Both the position numbers and the translations under genes were made by a program. The notes beneath the pieces were generated by a model. The model did no database searches and was not told where the DNA came from. It saw only the letters and a program-made list of their open reading frames with translations. This document shows positions 5,379-5,675 of a DNA stretch of 5,675 nt, piece after piece. The DNA is taken from positions 1 through 5,675 of the forward strand of contig RFMT01000098.1 in the NCBI GenBank assembly GCA_009927565.1. The letters are read 5' to 3'. Source of the stretch: Acidimicrobiia bacterium (GTDB lineage Bacteria; Actinomycetota; Acidimicrobiia; Acidimicrobiales; Ilumatobacteraceae). Positions within the stretch are counted from its first letter, which is position 1; the number at the start of each line of letters is the position of its first letter.

Positions 5379-5675
5379 ATGATCGATGCAAAAGCCCCGG
5401 CGAACCTCGCAAAAACTTTGGCAGAACTGAAGCAGTCGGGATGGAAGTCGCAAAGCGTCAAAGAAGAGATCCGTAAAAATACGGTCGCGCGCATCTCAAC
5501 TGCTCAGCAACTATTTGCCGGCGTTTTGGGTTATGAAGAGACCGTCATGCCACAACTTGAGAACGCGTTGTTGGCGGGCCATGACATTGTGTTTCTCGGT
5601 GAGCGAGGTCAAGCAAAAACGCGAATCATCCGCTCGTTAGTCGATCTTTTAGACGAGTGGATGCCGATTGTCAGT
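5379..5675 (+). CDS. MoxR / magnesium-chelatase-I-like AAA+ ATPase, N-terminal part (cut by window end)
   Basis: The first 99 residues are visible. A helical lead (TLAELKQSGWKSQSVKEEIR) precedes a segment with GVLGYEETVMPQLENALLAGHD, typical of the region before the nucleotide site in MoxR and ChlI/BchI-type ATPases. Walker A is G74-E-R-G-Q-A-K-T81 (GxxGxxKT), followed by RIIRSLVDLLDEW. The pattern agrees with my recollection of actinobacterial 'magnesium chelatase' annotated proteins such as M. tuberculosis Rv0958. Those proteins are not tied to chlorophyll synthesis and often pair with a VWA-domain protein. ATG 5379 is the only usual start codon after the in-frame TGA at 5346-5348. Walker B and the C-terminal half lie outside the window. 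It is probably a cytoplasmic chaperone-like ATPase; its client is unknown. Confidence 0.9.
   Translation, partial: MIDAKAPANLAKTLAELKQSGWKSQSVKEEIRKNTVARISTAQQLFAGVLGYEETVMPQLENALLAGHDIVFLGERGQAKTRIIRSLVDLLDEWMPIVS

Overview
The window holds one very large secreted-protease gene and the start of a second gene, both on the + strand. The translated features point to Actinomycetota, possibly the Acidimicrobiia. The grounds are the Ser/Thr-rich linkers ending in TTVPP, the actinobacterial style of Fn3 repeats, a roughly balanced base composition with TTA codons in use, and a downstream AAA+ ATPase resembling the mycobacterial Rv0958 type. The class-level assignment is inference.

Positions 2-5344 encode a multidomain subtilase (residues numbered from the ATG at 8). 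The order is: end of a signal peptide; I9-type propeptide module 1; a 74-residue Ser/Thr linker; I9-type module 2; peptidase S8 domain 1; five Fn3 domains; a PPC-like beta domain; a sixth Fn3; peptidase S8 domain 2; a 34-residue Gly-rich linker; a VPP-rich linker; an Ig-like domain; and a Lys/Pro-rich tail. Both S8 domains keep the Asp-His-Ser triad and the oxyanion Asn. Each catalytic residue of copy 2 lies exactly 1012 residues after its partner in copy 1. Both also have four Cys at spacings matching the two disulfides of aqualysin I. The reading frame stays open to the left edge and the visible leader has no basic n-region, so the true start is probably outside the window.

Positions 5345-5378 are a 34-base gap with a TAATCT hexamer ending 7 bases before the next ATG and no Shine-Dalgarno sequence. 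This looks like a promoter for a leaderless mRNA. Positions 5379-5675 encode the first 99 residues of a MoxR / magnesium-chelatase-like AAA+ ATPase with an intact Walker A motif, cut by the right edge.

The protease would act outside the cell and the ATPase inside it. Nothing in the sequence ties them functionally, and the probable promoter between them suggests they are transcribed separately. The most unusual content is the tandem-protease architecture: two apparently competent aqualysin-like proteases in one chain, with both propeptide modules placed at the N-terminus.
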